A DNA stretch of 64,000 nt from Hyphomicrobium sp. CS1GBMeth3 (GCF_900117455.1 NZ_FPHO01000003.1:868001-932000), one strand, 5' to 3'. Positions 43,973-53,579 are shown, counted from the first letter of the stretch. Made by a program: numbers and translations. The notes: generated by a model not told the origin, from the letters alone.

Positions 43973-44581
43973 TCAATCCGGGCCATGACCGAGCGTAGAG
44001 CTGGTGACCATCATTTGCGATCCGTCACAGGTGCACGACGAGCTGACCTCACGACGATAGGCGAAAGCGGTTGGTAGCGCCGTGTAGGGAAGCCCCGAAA
44101 GATCCATCAGCGGCGCGGCCTTGCGGCCAACGACAGCGTTGACGAAAAGGCGTGCCTCCGACGAGCAGCTCGCCCGGCACTTGTCATCGTCTGCCTGCAG
44201 CCGGCCGCGCGTCGTGAGATAGTTCATCGGATAATAGAAGCCGTCGCACAGCCGCACGCACCAGGTTCTAAAGCGAACAGCCTTGCTCGGCCGCGCCGCC
44301 ACGATCTCGCTCGGCGCCTCTTCGGCAACATCGCCCAACGCCTCATCGTGACGTACCGTCGTGACGGACTCCGCATGTGGATTGAGCAACCGCAGACGCA
44401 CGGGTGGTTTTCTCTTACTCGGAGCGGACCGATTGATCTCCCGAGCATCCTCACGCTCGTGAGCCGTTTCGGCGCGCCCTCCCGCAAACATGGCGAGCCC
44501 GAGGACTGCAATCGGACCAAGCGCCAGGCAGGCCCTGGGTCCAAAACCGGATATCGCGCTTCTCAATTGGTAAGAGATCAT
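43973..44581 (-). CDS. DUF2865 family protein
   Basis: 202 residues from ATG at 44581 (GTG starts at 44593 or nearby are possible). N-terminal hydrophobic segment (ACLALGPIAVLGLAMFAGG). The C-terminal half has the DUF2865 core: WCVRLCDGFYYPMNYLTTRG, DDDKCRASCSSEARLFV, with paired Cys. Found mainly in Rhizobiales; probably exported, function unknown. It starts 12 bp after the stop of the L,D-transpeptidase gene on the same strand, so a shared envelope-related transcript is likely. Confidence 0.82.
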   Translation of the reverse strand: MISYQLRSAISGFGPRACLALGPIAVLGLAMFAGGRAETAHEREDAREINRSAPSKRKPPVRLRLLNPHAESVTTVRHDEALGDVAEEAPSEIVAARPSKAVRFRTWCVRLCDGFYYPMNYLTTRGRLQADDDKCRASCSSEARLFVNAVVGRKAAPLMDLSGLPYTALPTAFAYRREVSSSCTCDGSQMMVTSSTLGHGPD

Positions 44582-44593
44582 CACAGCCACCAC

Positions 44594-46381
44594 TCAAAAT
44601 CCGAAGGCGCGACGAATGACATCGTTCGCACTGGAGCCAGAAGAGCGGCGCGGACGCTGAGCCGAGCTGCCGCCCAACAAACCCATGGGGGCACTCCACC
44701 CAGAGGATGCCGTCGCAGTTTTCCTGCGCGAGCTTGATCGCTTTGGTTGGGACCTTTTCACCTCGGCCATGTCGACCGGAGCCAGGTGGTTCTTCCCCTT
44801 GTCGATTTCCGACCAACGACCTTCGAGCGCCAGCTTGATACGCCTTTCGTGGCCGTAGATGTCGCGCACGGTGCGCAGCGTACCGTCATCATCGACCCAC
44901 GCGGTAAAGTACGCAATGTGCACGGGCACGGTGTCGTCGAGGGTAATTGCGTTATCCAACGGACCGTCGGCGGCCAGATCTTTAACGTGCTGCTCGCTCC
45001 AGCCCTTGTCGTCGTTGAGAAGCAGCTTTGCGAACTTGAGCGGATTTCTGACTCGGATGCACCCGTGACTGAAAGTGCGCACCGACGAGTTGAACAGATG
45101 TCGCTTCGGCGTGTCGTGCAGATAGACGGCATGCTGGTTTGGAAAAAGAAACTTCACCTGGCCCAGAGCGTTGTAATCGCCGGACGACTGGTAGACATCA
45201 TAGTTTCGGATGTCGGCCTTGCTCCAGTTGACACGCCGGGACGAGATCTCCTTGCCGTTGCGAGACAGCACGAACCCGCGGCTCTCGAGCGATCGCCCCC
45301 TCAGAAGAGACGGCAAAAACTCTTTGACCTTGATGGATTCCGGCACATACCAGCGGGGATGCAGAACGACCGTCTGCATTCTGTGAGAGAAGATCGGCGT
45401 TTGTGTCGCCGTCTTGCCGACGACCACCCGCTCGCTGAAGGCGACCGCGCCATCTCTGATCAGCTCGACTTTGAATTCGGGAATGTTGACCAGAACATGG
45501 GACGCGCCGAGATCGGCGGGCATCCAGCGCCACTGCTCCATGTTGGCGCGCAAGGTCGCGAGCTTCGAGGTATCCGTAGTGTTCAAGGCGCGGCGCGTGC
45601 GATAGCCCACGATGCCATCGACACCCCGCGCACCATGCTCGCGCTGAAAGCGTCTCACGGCCGCATCCAGCTCGTCGTCGAAAAGCGTGGTGGTCGAAGC
45701 AAGACCCAGCCGCTTTTTCAGAACCGCGACCTCGGGATCATCCATGCCCTTGCGCAGGTTGGGCCCTCTTATCGCAATGGCCGTATCCCGAATGCGTTGT
45801 GCATCGCTCACGATGGTGAGATAGGCCGCGCGCAGTCTCGCAAACTGCTCATGTTGCGGGTGATAGGAGAGCAGAGTGGCAACAGGTTCATGGCTGGTCC
45901 CGAACTCGCGCAGAACCGTGAGCGGATCGGGCAGGTTTGGCCGGCGATCGAGATAGGAACTCAGCTGCTCTGACGGCTGGGTTATACGGCCGCCCCGCGC
46001 CGCCTCGACGTAATCCAGGATCGTGAAGGACAGCCGAATCTCCGCTTCCGCGAGGCTTGCATCGCTGATGTCCCGAGGAGGCGCCACGGTGTAGCTCCCA
46101 GCCGAAAGCCCCCACGTGTCGGCTTTGGCCATCTCTTCGATCACAGACTGAGCTTCGGATTTGAAACCCGTCTCGTCGACCCACAACGGGCTATAGCCGC
46201 GCTCCTCGTAGAACGCCTGCACGGCGGTCTGGCGAGGCGTCGGTGGCCAGTCGAGAGCACGGCCCGCATTGGACGCGATGGCGCTGGCTAATGGGGTAAG
46301 CTCATCATCTGCGTGAGCGGGCGAAGCGAAGAATCCGACCAGCACAACAAAACTGATCGGACGTTTCAGCACTTTCATCAT
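44594..46381 (-). CDS. L,D-transpeptidase, YcbB/LdtD-like
   Basis: 595 residues from ATG at 46381 (MMKVLKRPISFVVLVGFFAS, signal peptide ending ASPAHA). Order: N-terminal scaffold with FYEERGYSPLWVDETGF, a peptidoglycan-binding domain (LDAAVRRFQREHGARGVDGIVG) and a YkuD catalytic domain with HLFNSS...SHGCIRVRNP, where the Cys is the nucleophile. Forms 3-3 crosslinks or attaches proteins to peptidoglycan in the periplasm. A Ser/Arg-rich C-terminal tail follows (KRSSSRRKTATASS). Confidence 0.93.
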   Translation of the reverse strand: MMKVLKRPISFVVLVGFFASPAHADDELTPLASAIASNAGRALDWPPTPRQTAVQAFYEERGYSPLWVDETGFKSEAQSVIEEMAKADTWGLSAGSYTVAPPRDISDASLAEAEIRLSFTILDYVEAARGGRITQPSEQLSSYLDRRPNLPDPLTVLREFGTSHEPVATLLSYHPQHEQFARLRAAYLTIVSDAQRIRDTAIAIRGPNLRKGMDDPEVAVLKKRLGLASTTTLFDDELDAAVRRFQREHGARGVDGIVGYRTRRALNTTDTSKLATLRANMEQWRWMPADLGASHVLVNIPEFKVELIRDGAVAFSERVVVGKTATQTPIFSHRMQTVVLHPRWYVPESIKVKEFLPSLLRGRSLESRGFVLSRNGKEISSRRVNWSKADIRNYDVYQSSGDYNALGQVKFLFPNQHAVYLHDTPKRHLFNSSVRTFSHGCIRVRNPLKFAKLLLNDDKGWSEQHVKDLAADGPLDNAITLDDTVPVHIAYFTAWVDDDGTLRTVRDIYGHERRIKLALEGRWSEIDKGKNHLAPVDMAEVKRSQPKRSSSRRKTATASSGWSAPMGLLGGSSAQRPRRSSGSSANDVIRRAFGF

Positions 46382-46493
46382 GGCGTGTGCTCCCGAACTC
46401 GCTGGGTACGGGGGGCACAAAAACACGGTTCGAAACGAAGTCTTGAGTTAAGGGGCAATAAAGATAATCGCGAGGTAAAATTCGCGGACCAAT

Positions 46494-46522
46494 TTTCTAG
46501 TATAAACTCCTTATACTAGAAA
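46494..46522. promoter_or_regulatory. Perfect 12-bp AT-rich inverted repeat
   Basis: Arms TTTCTAGTATAA (46494-46505) and TTATACTAGAAA (46511-46522), spacer ACTCC. It lies in the gap between the divergent L,D-transpeptidase and nuclease genes. Likely a dimeric regulator site covering the nuclease promoter; a terminator role is less likely because no gene ends here. Confidence 0.5.
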
Positions 46523-46551
46523 TGAGACATATCACGTCGCGGACGAACAGC

Positions 46552-47055
46552 ATGCGAGCGATCCTCCTCCTCGTGGCCAGCGGCTTGGTCTTGCTCGCGC
46601 TCACGGCCATAAACGAGTGGGTCATCGGCCCCATCTTCGAGATCGCAGGCCCAGCGAAAATACTGGACGGCGACACGCTGCTGATCGCAGGCGAGAAGCT
46701 TCGCTTGACGGGCATCGATGCACCCGAGGGGGACCAGATCTGCAAACGCGACGGACGCGATTGGCCCTGCGGGCGTGACGCCACGCGGACACTCAGAAGA
46801 TATCTGGGCAACGAGACCGTCCATTGCCGCTCGCGGGCCCGGGACAACTTCGGTCGCTCGGTCGTAACCTGCACGAAGAAAGACGGCACCGACATCAACG
46901 CCTGGATGGTGAAAGAAGGCTGGGCCGTCACGGATGGCTTCACCGCGCCCTACGCGAGCGAGCAAAGCGAGGCCAAGGCCGGCAAACGCGGCATTTGGTC
47001 GGGAACCTTCGACAATCCAGCCGACTGGCGCCGCCTGCACGCTCAGCCGAAATAG
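46552..47055 (+). CDS. Thermonuclease (SNase-like) family protein
   Basis: 167 residues from ATG at 46552; the ATG at 46522 lies inside a palindrome and is less likely. N-terminal membrane anchor (ILLLVASGLVLLALTAI). SNase domain: KILDGDTLLIAGEKLRLTGI, APEG(D)Q, ARDNFGRSVVTC (Arg site), VKEGWAV. Two extra Cys (C in QICKRDG and WPCGRD) could form a disulfide outside the cytoplasm. Probably an anchored periplasmic or extracellular nuclease. Confidence 0.88.
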   Translation: MRAILLLVASGLVLLALTAINEWVIGPIFEIAGPAKILDGDTLLIAGEKLRLTGIDAPEGDQICKRDGRDWPCGRDATRTLRRYLGNETVHCRSRARDNFGRSVVTCTKKDGTDINAWMVKEGWAVTDGFTAPYASEQSEAKAGKRGIWSGTFDNPADWRRLHAQPK

Positions 47056-47161
47056 GCCGACATCGGCAAGCTCCCCAGGTCTTATCCCTTGTGCCCTTGC
47101 CCGCCCGCGGCGCGCCGTGTAGGGCAGAGGCTCGAAACCCTGAACGGGAGGCGGAACCCCG

Positions 47162-47854
47162 ATGCCCCGGCCGCTTATCATCGCGCCCTCGATCCTGTCC
47201 GCGGACTTCTCGAAGCTCGGCGAGGAGGTTGCTGCCGTCGACGCCGCAGGCGCCGACTGGATCCACCTCGACGTGATGGACGGCCATTTCGTACCCAACA
47301 TCACCTTCGGCCCGCCCGTCATCAGTGCCATCCGGGCAAGCTCGAAGAAGACCTTCGACTGCCATCTGATGATCGCTCCGGCCGATCCCTATATCGAAGC
47401 CTTCGCCAAGGCCGGCGCCGAGATCATCACCGTCCACGCCGAAGCAGGCCCACACCTCGACCGCTCGCTGCAGGCCATCCGCGCTGTCGGCTGCCGCGCC
47501 GGCGTCTCGCTCAATCCCGGAACGCACGAGAGCGCGCTCCAGCATGTCCTCGACCGCGTCGACCTTGTCCTGCTGATGACAGTGAACCCCGGCTTCGGCG
47601 GCCAGGCCTTCATCCCGGCCCAACTCGACAAGATCCGCGCCGTGCGCGCCATGATCGGCGAGCGCGACATCGACCTCGAGGTGGATGGCGGCGTCACGCC
47701 CGAGACGGCGCCGCTTGTCGTCGCCGCCGGCGCCAACGTGCTGGTCGCGGGCTCGGCTGTCTTCAAGGGCGGCACGAAAGAAAGCTACGCCTCTAACATC
47801 AAGGCCATTCGCTCCACCGCCGAACAGGCCCGCACGGCAAGATCCGCGGCCTGA
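47162..47854 (+). CDS. rpe: Ribulose-phosphate 3-epimerase
   Basis: 230 residues. [37 protein letters not shown] (metal His/Asp), [10 protein letters not shown] and [10 protein letters not shown] are diagnostic. Interconverts ribulose-5-phosphate and xylulose-5-phosphate in the pentose phosphate and Calvin cycles. Good ribosome site GGGAGG upstream. It is 14 kb from cbbP, so not necessarily part of the cbb set. Confidence 0.97.
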   Translation: MPRPLIIAPSILSADFSKLGEEVAAVDAAGADWIHLDVMDGHFVPNITFGPPVISAIRASSKKTFDCHLMIAPADPYIEAFAKAGAEIITVHAEAGPHLDRSLQAIRAVGCRAGVSLNPGTHESALQHVLDRVDLVLLMTVNPGFGGQAFIPAQLDKIRAVRAMIGERDIDLEVDGGVTPETAPLVVAAGANVLVAGSAVFKGGTKESYASNIKAIRSTAEQARTARSAA

Positions 47855-47904
47855 GACGTTCATCCGCTTCCCTTTATTCGCTCGATCGCCAATAGCGAGG
47901 TCAT

Positions 47905-49152
47905 ATGTTTCCGCTCTCGCACATGCTGAAATCGTTCGTCCGCCTTGGCACGCTGAAGGTAATCGACGCCGAAGGCCGCGTGCACATCTTTGGCGGCCGT
48001 GCACCGGGCCCTGAGGTGACGATGCGCCTCACCGACCCGACGCTCTATCGCTCGCTGTTCTTCAACCCGGAGCTGGCAGCAGGCGAAGCCTACATGGACG
48101 GCCGCATGAGCTTCGAGAACTCGACGCTGCGCGACTTCCTGACTCTCTTCTCCGTCAACCGTCTCTCGCTCGGCTCATATCCGCTGCAGAAAGTACTGCG
48201 CACCGTTTCGCGCGGGCTGAAGCGCTTCCAGCAGGCCAACCCCATCGGCAAGGCGCAGAAGAACGTCGCCCACCACTACGACATCGGCAACGACTTCTAC
48301 CGCCTGTTCCTCGATCGCGGCATGCAGTACTCCTGCGCCTACTTCCTCTCCGACAGCGACACCTTGGAGGAAGCCCAGCAGAACAAGCTGCGCCTGATCG
48401 CCTCCAAGCTGGACCTGAAGCCCGGTCAGAAGGTGCTCGACATCGGCTCCGGCTGGGGCGACATGCTGCTCTTCCTGGCGCGCCTTGCGGACATCAAAGC
48501 CGTCGGCGTCACGCTCTCCAAGGAGCAGTGCAAGCTTGCCAACGAAAAAGCGAAAGAGCTCGGCGTCGCCGACCGAGTCCGCTTCGAGCTGCGCGATTAT
48601 CGGGACCTCACCGAGCGCTTCGACCGCATCGTGTCGGTCGGCATGTTCGAGCACGTTGGCGTGCATCATTACGGCGAGTTCTTCACCAAGGTGAACGATC
48701 TCCTCACCGACGACGGCGTGATGCTGCTCCACTCCATCGGCCACATGAGCCCGCCCGGCACCGCAAGCCCGTGGCTGCGCAAGTACATTTTCCCGGGCGC
48801 CTATTCGCCCGCGCTTTCGGAGGTATTCACGGCCGTCGAGCAGAACAGCCTTTGGGTCACCGATCTGGAATTCCTGCGCGTCCACTACGCTAAGACGCTG
48901 GCGCACTGGGATCAGCGCTTCCAGGCGAACCGCGCGCGCGTCGCGGAGATGTATGACGAGCGTTTCTGCCGGATGTGGGAATTCTACCTGATCAGTGCCG
49001 AAATGATGTTCCGCACCGGCAGCCAGCTCGTCTTCCACATGCAGCTTGCCAAGAAGCGGGACGCAGTGCCGCTCGCGCGCGACTACATCACCGACACCCA
49101 GCGCGCCTATCGCGAGCTTGAAGCCACGCGCGGCATCGGCCCTCCGGGCTGA
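47905..49152 (+). CDS. cfa: Cyclopropane-fatty-acyl-phospholipid synthase family
   Basis: 415 residues. Pre-catalytic domain ending GLKRFQQANPIGKAQ, then AHHYDIGNDFYRLFLD, QYSCAYF, SAM motif VLDIGSGWGDMLLFLA and VSVGMFEHVGVHHYGEFF. Adds a methylene bridge to unsaturated acyl chains of membrane phospholipids using SAM. It begins 50 bp after rpe and may be co-transcribed. Confidence 0.94.
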   Translation: MFPLSHMLKSFVRLGTLKVIDAEGRVHIFGGRAPGPEVTMRLTDPTLYRSLFFNPELAAGEAYMDGRMSFENSTLRDFLTLFSVNRLSLGSYPLQKVLRTVSRGLKRFQQANPIGKAQKNVAHHYDIGNDFYRLFLDRGMQYSCAYFLSDSDTLEEAQQNKLRLIASKLDLKPGQKVLDIGSGWGDMLLFLARLADIKAVGVTLSKEQCKLANEKAKELGVADRVRFELRDYRDLTERFDRIVSVGMFEHVGVHHYGEFFTKVNDLLTDDGVMLLHSIGHMSPPGTASPWLRKYIFPGAYSPALSEVFTAVEQNSLWVTDLEFLRVHYAKTLAHWDQRFQANRARVAEMYDERFCRMWEFYLISAEMMFRTGSQLVFHMQLAKKRDAVPLARDYITDTQRAYRELEATRGIGPPG

Positions 49153-49155
49153 CGA

Positions 49156-49668
49156 TCACTCAGCCGGTCTTGGAGGCGCGGGCGGCACGCCATCGCGCTC
49201 ACAGTGGTAGGCTGGCTTCGCCACTTTGCTCCACACCTCCGACGACCCGAACAGCGGCAGGAAGACGTAGCCCCTGACCTCCATCTGCGTCGGGCTGATC
49301 GGCGTAGCATAGCCCTTGAAGCCCATGCCGAGGTCCGGAACGTAGACGTCGCCGCCGCCCCACGTCCCATCCGGCTGCTTCGTGAACCCTTCGATGACCC
49401 GAAGCCCGCAGACCTCCCGGTTCTGCAGCGACGTGTCCGGATTGCGGTAGTCCTTGAGCGGCTTGCGATCTGGGCCGTAGGGCAGCCTCAGCCACACGAC
49501 CTTGGCGCACATCGCGTCGCCGCAATTCTTGACCTCGAGCACGACCTCGCCGTGGGAATCCATCCAGTAGCCGTCGAGCTCCGTCGCACCGGCGGAGAAG
49601 ACGCCCATGACGGCGAAAAGCACCGCACCTGCGGCGCGCGACAAAAACGTGGCTGCAAAGCGAGGCAT
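49156..49668 (-). CDS. Exported DUF2147 protein
   Basis: 170 residues from ATG at 49668; signal peptide ending SAGA-TELDGYW. The DUF2147 core is visible: GYWMDSHGEVVLEVKNCGD, then GGDVYVPDLGMGFKGYA and MEVRGYVFLPLFGSSEVW. A small beta-barrel-like periplasmic protein of unknown function. Convergent with cfa, 3 bp apart. Confidence 0.87.
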   Translation of the reverse strand: MPRFAATFLSRAAGAVLFAVMGVFSAGATELDGYWMDSHGEVVLEVKNCGDAMCAKVVWLRLPYGPDRKPLKDYRNPDTSLQNREVCGLRVIEGFTKQPDGTWGGGDVYVPDLGMGFKGYATPISPTQMEVRGYVFLPLFGSSEVWSKVAKPAYHCERDGVPPAPPRPAE

Positions 49669-49836
49669 CAATCTGCTCCCCCAGCACATTGGATTGGCTG
49701 ACCACTGTTACAGCACGCGGCGGACCGAGCTTGCTCGCACTCGTCCGGAACCCGTATCGTCCAGCGCCGCCGTGTTGTAAAGGCGGCGCGTCGAGAACCT
49801 TCTTCTTCACGTCGGCGCCGTGCTAAGCCCGCCACG

Positions 49837-52422
49837 ATGACAGGCGCCACGCCCCCCAATTCCTTACGGCGATTCGCGGAGCCGCTGCCGATCGACGATG
49901 CGCTTGCGCCGTTGGCGGAAGCGCTCGCGCGCGGGCCGGCCGCCGTGCTCGTCGCGCCTCCGGGCGCCGGCAAGACGACGCGTGTGCCGCTCGCCCTCCT
50001 CGACGCGCCGTGGCTCGCGGGCCGAAAAATCCTGCTGCTCGAGCCCCGCCGCCTTGCCGCCCGCGGCGCAGCCCGGCGCATGGCAGCAACCCTCGGCGAG
50101 GAGGTCGGCGAGACGGTCGGCCTGCGTGCGCGCCTCGAAACGCGCGTCTCCAAGAAGACGCGCATCGAGGTGCTAACCGAAGGCGTCTTCACGCGCATGA
50201 TCCTCGACGATCCGACGCTTGAGGGCATCGGCGCCGTCCTGTTCGACGAGTACCATGAACGTTCGCTCGACGCCGACTTCGGCCTCGCGCTCGCCATCGA
50301 CACCCAGCGCAGCCTGCGCGAAGACCTGCGCCTCCTCGTCATGTCCGCGACACTCGCCGGAGACAAAGTCGCCGGCCTCTTGGGCGACGCACCATTGATC
50401 GCAAGCGAGGGTCGCAGCTTTCCGGTCGATACGCGTTACCTCGGCAAAAATCCGTCCGAGCGCCTTGAGGACCGCGTGGCGAGTGCCATCGTGCGCGCGC
50501 TGCGCGCAGAGCCGGGCTCAATCCTGGCGTTCCTGCCCGGCCAGGGCGAGATCCGCCGCACGGAGGAACGCCTGCGCGAGCGCATTGATGCCAGGGACGC
50601 CATCATCGCCCCGCTCTATGGCGCGCTCGACCGTCGCGAGCAGGACACCGCCATCGCACCCGCGCCACCTGGCCAGCGCAAGGTCGTCCTCGCGACCTCC
50701 ATCGCCGAAACCTCGCTCACCATCGAAGGCGTGCGCGTCGTCATCGATTGCGGCGTCGCCCGCATCCCGCGGTTCGACCCGGACGTCGGCGTGACACGGC
50801 TCGCAACCGTACGCGTCCCTCGTGCTTCCGCCGATCAGCGCCGCGGCCGCGCCGGCCGCACCGAGCCCGGCGTCTGCTATCGACTCTGGGACGAGGCCGA
50901 AACGGTGAGCCTTCCCGCCTTCGGAGACCCCGAAATCCGCACCGCCGACCTTGCGCCGCTTATGCTCGATTGTGCCGAATGGGGTGTCACAGACCCGCGC
51001 ACGCTGGCGTGGCTCGACCCGCCGGCCCCTGCCGCCCTTGATGCCGCTTGCGAGGAACTGCAGGCGCTCGGCGCGCTCGACGCGGACGGACGCATCACGG
51101 AAGCCGGCCGGCGCCTGCGCGCGCTTCCGCTGCCGCCCCGCCTTGCCGCCATGCTGATCGGCGCCGCGCACCTTGGCGCCGAGGAGGAAGCAGCGGAAAT
51201 TGCGGCGGTTCTCGTCGAGCGCGGGCTTGGCGGCAACGACACAGCCCTCGACCACCGCCTCGACACCTTCCGTCGCGATCGCTCCCGCCGCGCCACCGAA
51301 ATGCGCCGCCTGGCCCAAGGCTGGGCCAAGACGGCACGTGCCTCGTCCCCTCCCCATCGTGGGGAGGGGGCAGGGGTGGGGGGATTCCCGACGGCAAGCT
51401 TGCGGGAATCCCGCCCTCCCGGCCTCCCCCACCAGGGGGGAGGAGAACAGCCGCCATCAACTGCCGCCCTGCTCGCCCTCGCCTATCCGGAGCGCATGGC
51501 CAAGGCGCGAGGTCCGCGCGGCCAATACCTGCTCGCCAACGGCCGCGGCGCAAACCTTGATCCCGCCGATCCTCTGGCTCGCGCGCCCTATCTCGTCGTC
51601 GCGGAAATGCAAGGCGCGGCCGGCGCGACACGCATCCTGCTCGCCGCCGAGACGGACGAAGCGGAAACGCTGCGTATCGCCGGAGACCGCGTCAGGACCA
51701 CCGACGAAATCACCTTTGATCAGGAAAGCCGAGGTGTCCGGGCACGGCGTGTGCGCCGTCTCGGCGCGATAACCCTTTCGAGCGAGCCTCGCCCAGCCGA
51801 CGCAACGCCGGAAACCGCGGCCATCCTTGCCTCCGGTCTCGCCACGCTCGGTGCGGACAAGCTTCCCTGGAGCAAGGCTCAGCTCCAGCTTCGCGACCGC
51901 GTCGGCTTCCTACGCGCCGCGGGCGAAGCGGATTGGCCGGACCTCTCCGATGCCGCGCTCACCACAACGCTGCCCGATTGGCTCGGACCCTACCTCGCCG
52001 GAAAAACACGCCTTGCCGATGTCATCGCCGAGGATCTTGGTCACGCGCTCGACGCACTGATTCCCTGGGCCTTGCGTCGCCGTCTCGACGAGGAAGCTCC
52101 GACGCATTTCGAGGCCCCGACTGGCAACCGGCACGCCATCGACTACGAAGGCGCCGGCGCGCCAGCGCTGCACATCCGCGTGCAGGAGCTGTTCGGCCTC
52201 ACGACGCACCCGACGATCGCGGACGGCCGCCTGCCACTGACGCTGCATCTGCTGTCGCCAGCCCAGCGCCCGATCCAGATCACGCGCGACCTGCCGGGAT
52301 TTTGGCAAGGATCCTGGGCAGCCGTTAAGGCGGAGATGAAAGGCCGCTACCCGCGGCACCCCTGGCCGGATGACCCAGCCAACGCCATGCCGACGGCACG
52401 CGCTAAACCCCGCGGAACCTAG
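49837..52422 (+). CDS. hrpB: ATP-dependent helicase HrpB
   Basis: 861 residues. DEAH/RHA helicase: motif I APPGAGKTTRVPLALL (about 40-50), motif II DEYHERSLDADF (from 138), motif III MSATL, motif VI QRRGRAGRTEPG. The C-terminal HrpB domain ends LTRDLPGFWQ-type (ITRDLPGFWQGSWAAVK, then MKGRYPRHPWPDDP). Function in bacteria is poorly known. About 35 residues near 503-540 (PPHRGEGAGVGGF...GLPHQGGGEQ) come from an inserted palindromic element that stays in frame, which explains a length above the usual ~820. Confidence 0.95.
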   Translation: MTGATPPNSLRRFAEPLPIDDALAPLAEALARGPAAVLVAPPGAGKTTRVPLALLDAPWLAGRKILLLEPRRLAARGAARRMAATLGEEVGETVGLRARLETRVSKKTRIEVLTEGVFTRMILDDPTLEGIGAVLFDEYHERSLDADFGLALAIDTQRSLREDLRLLVMSATLAGDKVAGLLGDAPLIASEGRSFPVDTRYLGKNPSERLEDRVASAIVRALRAEPGSILAFLPGQGEIRRTEERLRERIDARDAIIAPLYGALDRREQDTAIAPAPPGQRKVVLATSIAETSLTIEGVRVVIDCGVARIPRFDPDVGVTRLATVRVPRASADQRRGRAGRTEPGVCYRLWDEAETVSLPAFGDPEIRTADLAPLMLDCAEWGVTDPRTLAWLDPPAPAALDAACEELQALGALDADGRITEAGRRLRALPLPPRLAAMLIGAAHLGAEEEAAEIAAVLVERGLGGNDTALDHRLDTFRRDRSRRATEMRRLAQGWAKTARASSPPHRGEGAGVGGFPTASLRESRPPGLPHQGGGEQPPSTAALLALAYPERMAKARGPRGQYLLANGRGANLDPADPLARAPYLVVAEMQGAAGATRILLAAETDEAETLRIAGDRVRTTDEITFDQESRGVRARRVRRLGAITLSSEPRPADATPETAAILASGLATLGADKLPWSKAQLQLRDRVGFLRAAGEADWPDLSDAALTTTLPDWLGPYLAGKTRLADVIAEDLGHALDALIPWALRRRLDEEAPTHFEAPTGNRHAIDYEGAGAPALHIRVQELFGLTTHPTIADGRLPLTLHLLSPAQRPIQITRDLPGFWQGSWAAVKAEMKGRYPRHPWPDDPANAMPTARAKPRGT
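51343..51447. repeat. In-frame palindromic (REP-like) element inside hrpB
   Basis: Three hairpins follow each other: CCCCTCCCC (51347-51355)/GGGGAGGGG (51361-51369); GGATTCCCG (51382-51390)/CGGGAATCC (51403-51411); CCTCCCCC (51423-51430)/GGGGGGAGG (51435-51443). The G/C-block composition differs sharply from the flanking helicase sequence, and its translation (SPPHRGEG..., LPHQGGGEQ) is the low-complexity peptide made by this widespread alphaproteobacterial repeat type. Confidence 0.75.
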
Positions 52423-52450
52423 GCACGCGAGCCAAAGAAAAGTGAAAAGC

Positions 52451-52720
52451 TTATCTGCCGGCGGCCGCGCGGCGCTGCTGGACCTCGGAAGCGGACACGT
52501 GGCCCTCTTCGATCAACGCGTCGACGCAGCGGGGGCTCAGCTTGGCGCCGGCCTTGCGCATGCACGCGCGCACCTCCGGCGTGCCGAGCCGATAAAGGTG
52601 GCAATTGTCCATATAGTCGTTAGCGCAGAGTTTCCTGACCTTGGGTCCGTAGGCCGCCGCACTAGCGGGCACGAGAAGCCAAGCGGCAAGGGCGATGGCA
52701 ATCGGGCTCACACGTAGCAT
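52451..52720 (-). CDS. Small exported protein with four Cys
   Basis: 89 residues from ATG at 52720, preceded by AAGGAGA; the longer frame to 52810 is rejected. Signal peptide (IAIALAAWLLVPASAAA), mature part YGPKVRKLCANDYMDNCHLY then VRACMRKAGAKLSPRCVDAL. The four Cys suggest two disulfides; the pattern resembles small rhizobial Cys-rich repeats such as Cys_rich_CWC or PsiF-like proteins. Function unknown. Convergent with hrpB. Confidence 0.75.
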   Translation of the reverse strand: MLRVSPIAIALAAWLLVPASAAAYGPKVRKLCANDYMDNCHLYRLGTPEVRACMRKAGAKLSPRCVDALIEEGHVSASEVQQRRAAAGR

Positions 52721-53015
52721 TGCAGTCTCCTTGACTTCGGCCGGCCCGCCCCAGTCCACAGGTAACTGCCGGAAACGAGACAAACCTCTACAGGGCGCGC
52801 CCGCCCCCATCCAACACTTCTACGAAACCATGGATAACGTGGTGATTCCACGAGGCAAAACAGCGCTGGTTCCAAATAGTTCCGTCAGCAGTCCGGCACA
52901 GGCTCTGCAAGTGTGGCCCTCAAGCCCGTGCCAGGGCTGCAGCCGGCTGCTATAAGCCCTATGCATCGAGCGAGTCGCCGCTCACTAAGGCCTAGCCACG
53001 AGGGGGTAATCGACC

Positions 53016-53192
53016 ATGGTCCTGAAGGCACCTGGCATCCTGACCTACATGCTGTCAGTCATCCTAACGGTGCTCGCACTGGTCACATATTTCTTCGGGG
53101 CATCAATTCCTTACATTACGGGTCAAGAATTCTGGGTGCTCGTGATCGCTCAGATCGTGCTCGTCTTCGGCTGCATCATGCGAGGGCTTTGA
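53016..53192 (+). CDS. Small two-helix membrane protein (58 aa)
   Basis: ATG at 53016 has AGGGGG 9 bases upstream. The product starts MVLKAPGILTYMLSVILTVL and has two hydrophobic helices separated by ASIPYITGQEF, ending IMRGL. No charged residues in the helices, so a genuine small membrane protein is likely. Function unknown; it stands alone between the 89-aa protein gene and pabB. Confidence 0.6.
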   Translation: MVLKAPGILTYMLSVILTVLALVTYFFGASIPYITGQEFWVLVIAQIVLVFGCIMRGL

Positions 53193-53343
53193 GCGGCAAG
53201 CCGCACCCCGACGGGCGCTGATCGGACGTACGCTGCAGCGCGAAAATGACTTCGATCAAGGTTACGACCGAACGCTGTGCCGATCTGTCGCGCGGCGTTG
53301 AGCACTCTGGCGAGACGGCGTCCGCGTCCGCAGATTGGCACCC

Positions 53344-53538
53344 ATGATGAGGATCCTGCGCAAGTTCCAGTCCAGCCCCTTTGCTGAGCGCGCTCGCCGT
53401 TCTGCGCGAGGGATTGCGCTCGCCACGGTGCTGACGTTGGCCGCTGTGGTGTTTGTGATTTCCGCGATCCAGAACGCCGGACCTGAGACGGCCTCGATAA
53501 CCGGTCCGACCGATATTCCCCAAAGCCGATCCAACTGA
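53344..53538 (+). CDS. Possible small membrane protein (64 aa)
   Basis: MMRILRKFQSSPFAERARRS followed by one hydrophobic helix (ALATVLTLAAVVFVISAI) and a polar tail. Positive-inside layout is sensible, but there is no ribosome site and an overlapping minus-strand frame of 99 codons exists. Weak call. Confidence 0.3.
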   Translation: MMRILRKFQSSPFAERARRSARGIALATVLTLAAVVFVISAIQNAGPETASITGPTDIPQSRSN

Positions 53539-53579
53539 GCAGCTTTTGCGTTCGGCAGCACGAAGCGATCTTAAACAGA

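Noticed and set aside
44747..45973. 408-codon plus-strand frame opposite the L,D-transpeptidase
   Set aside because: Shadow; the minus-strand protein has YkuD and PG-binding domains.
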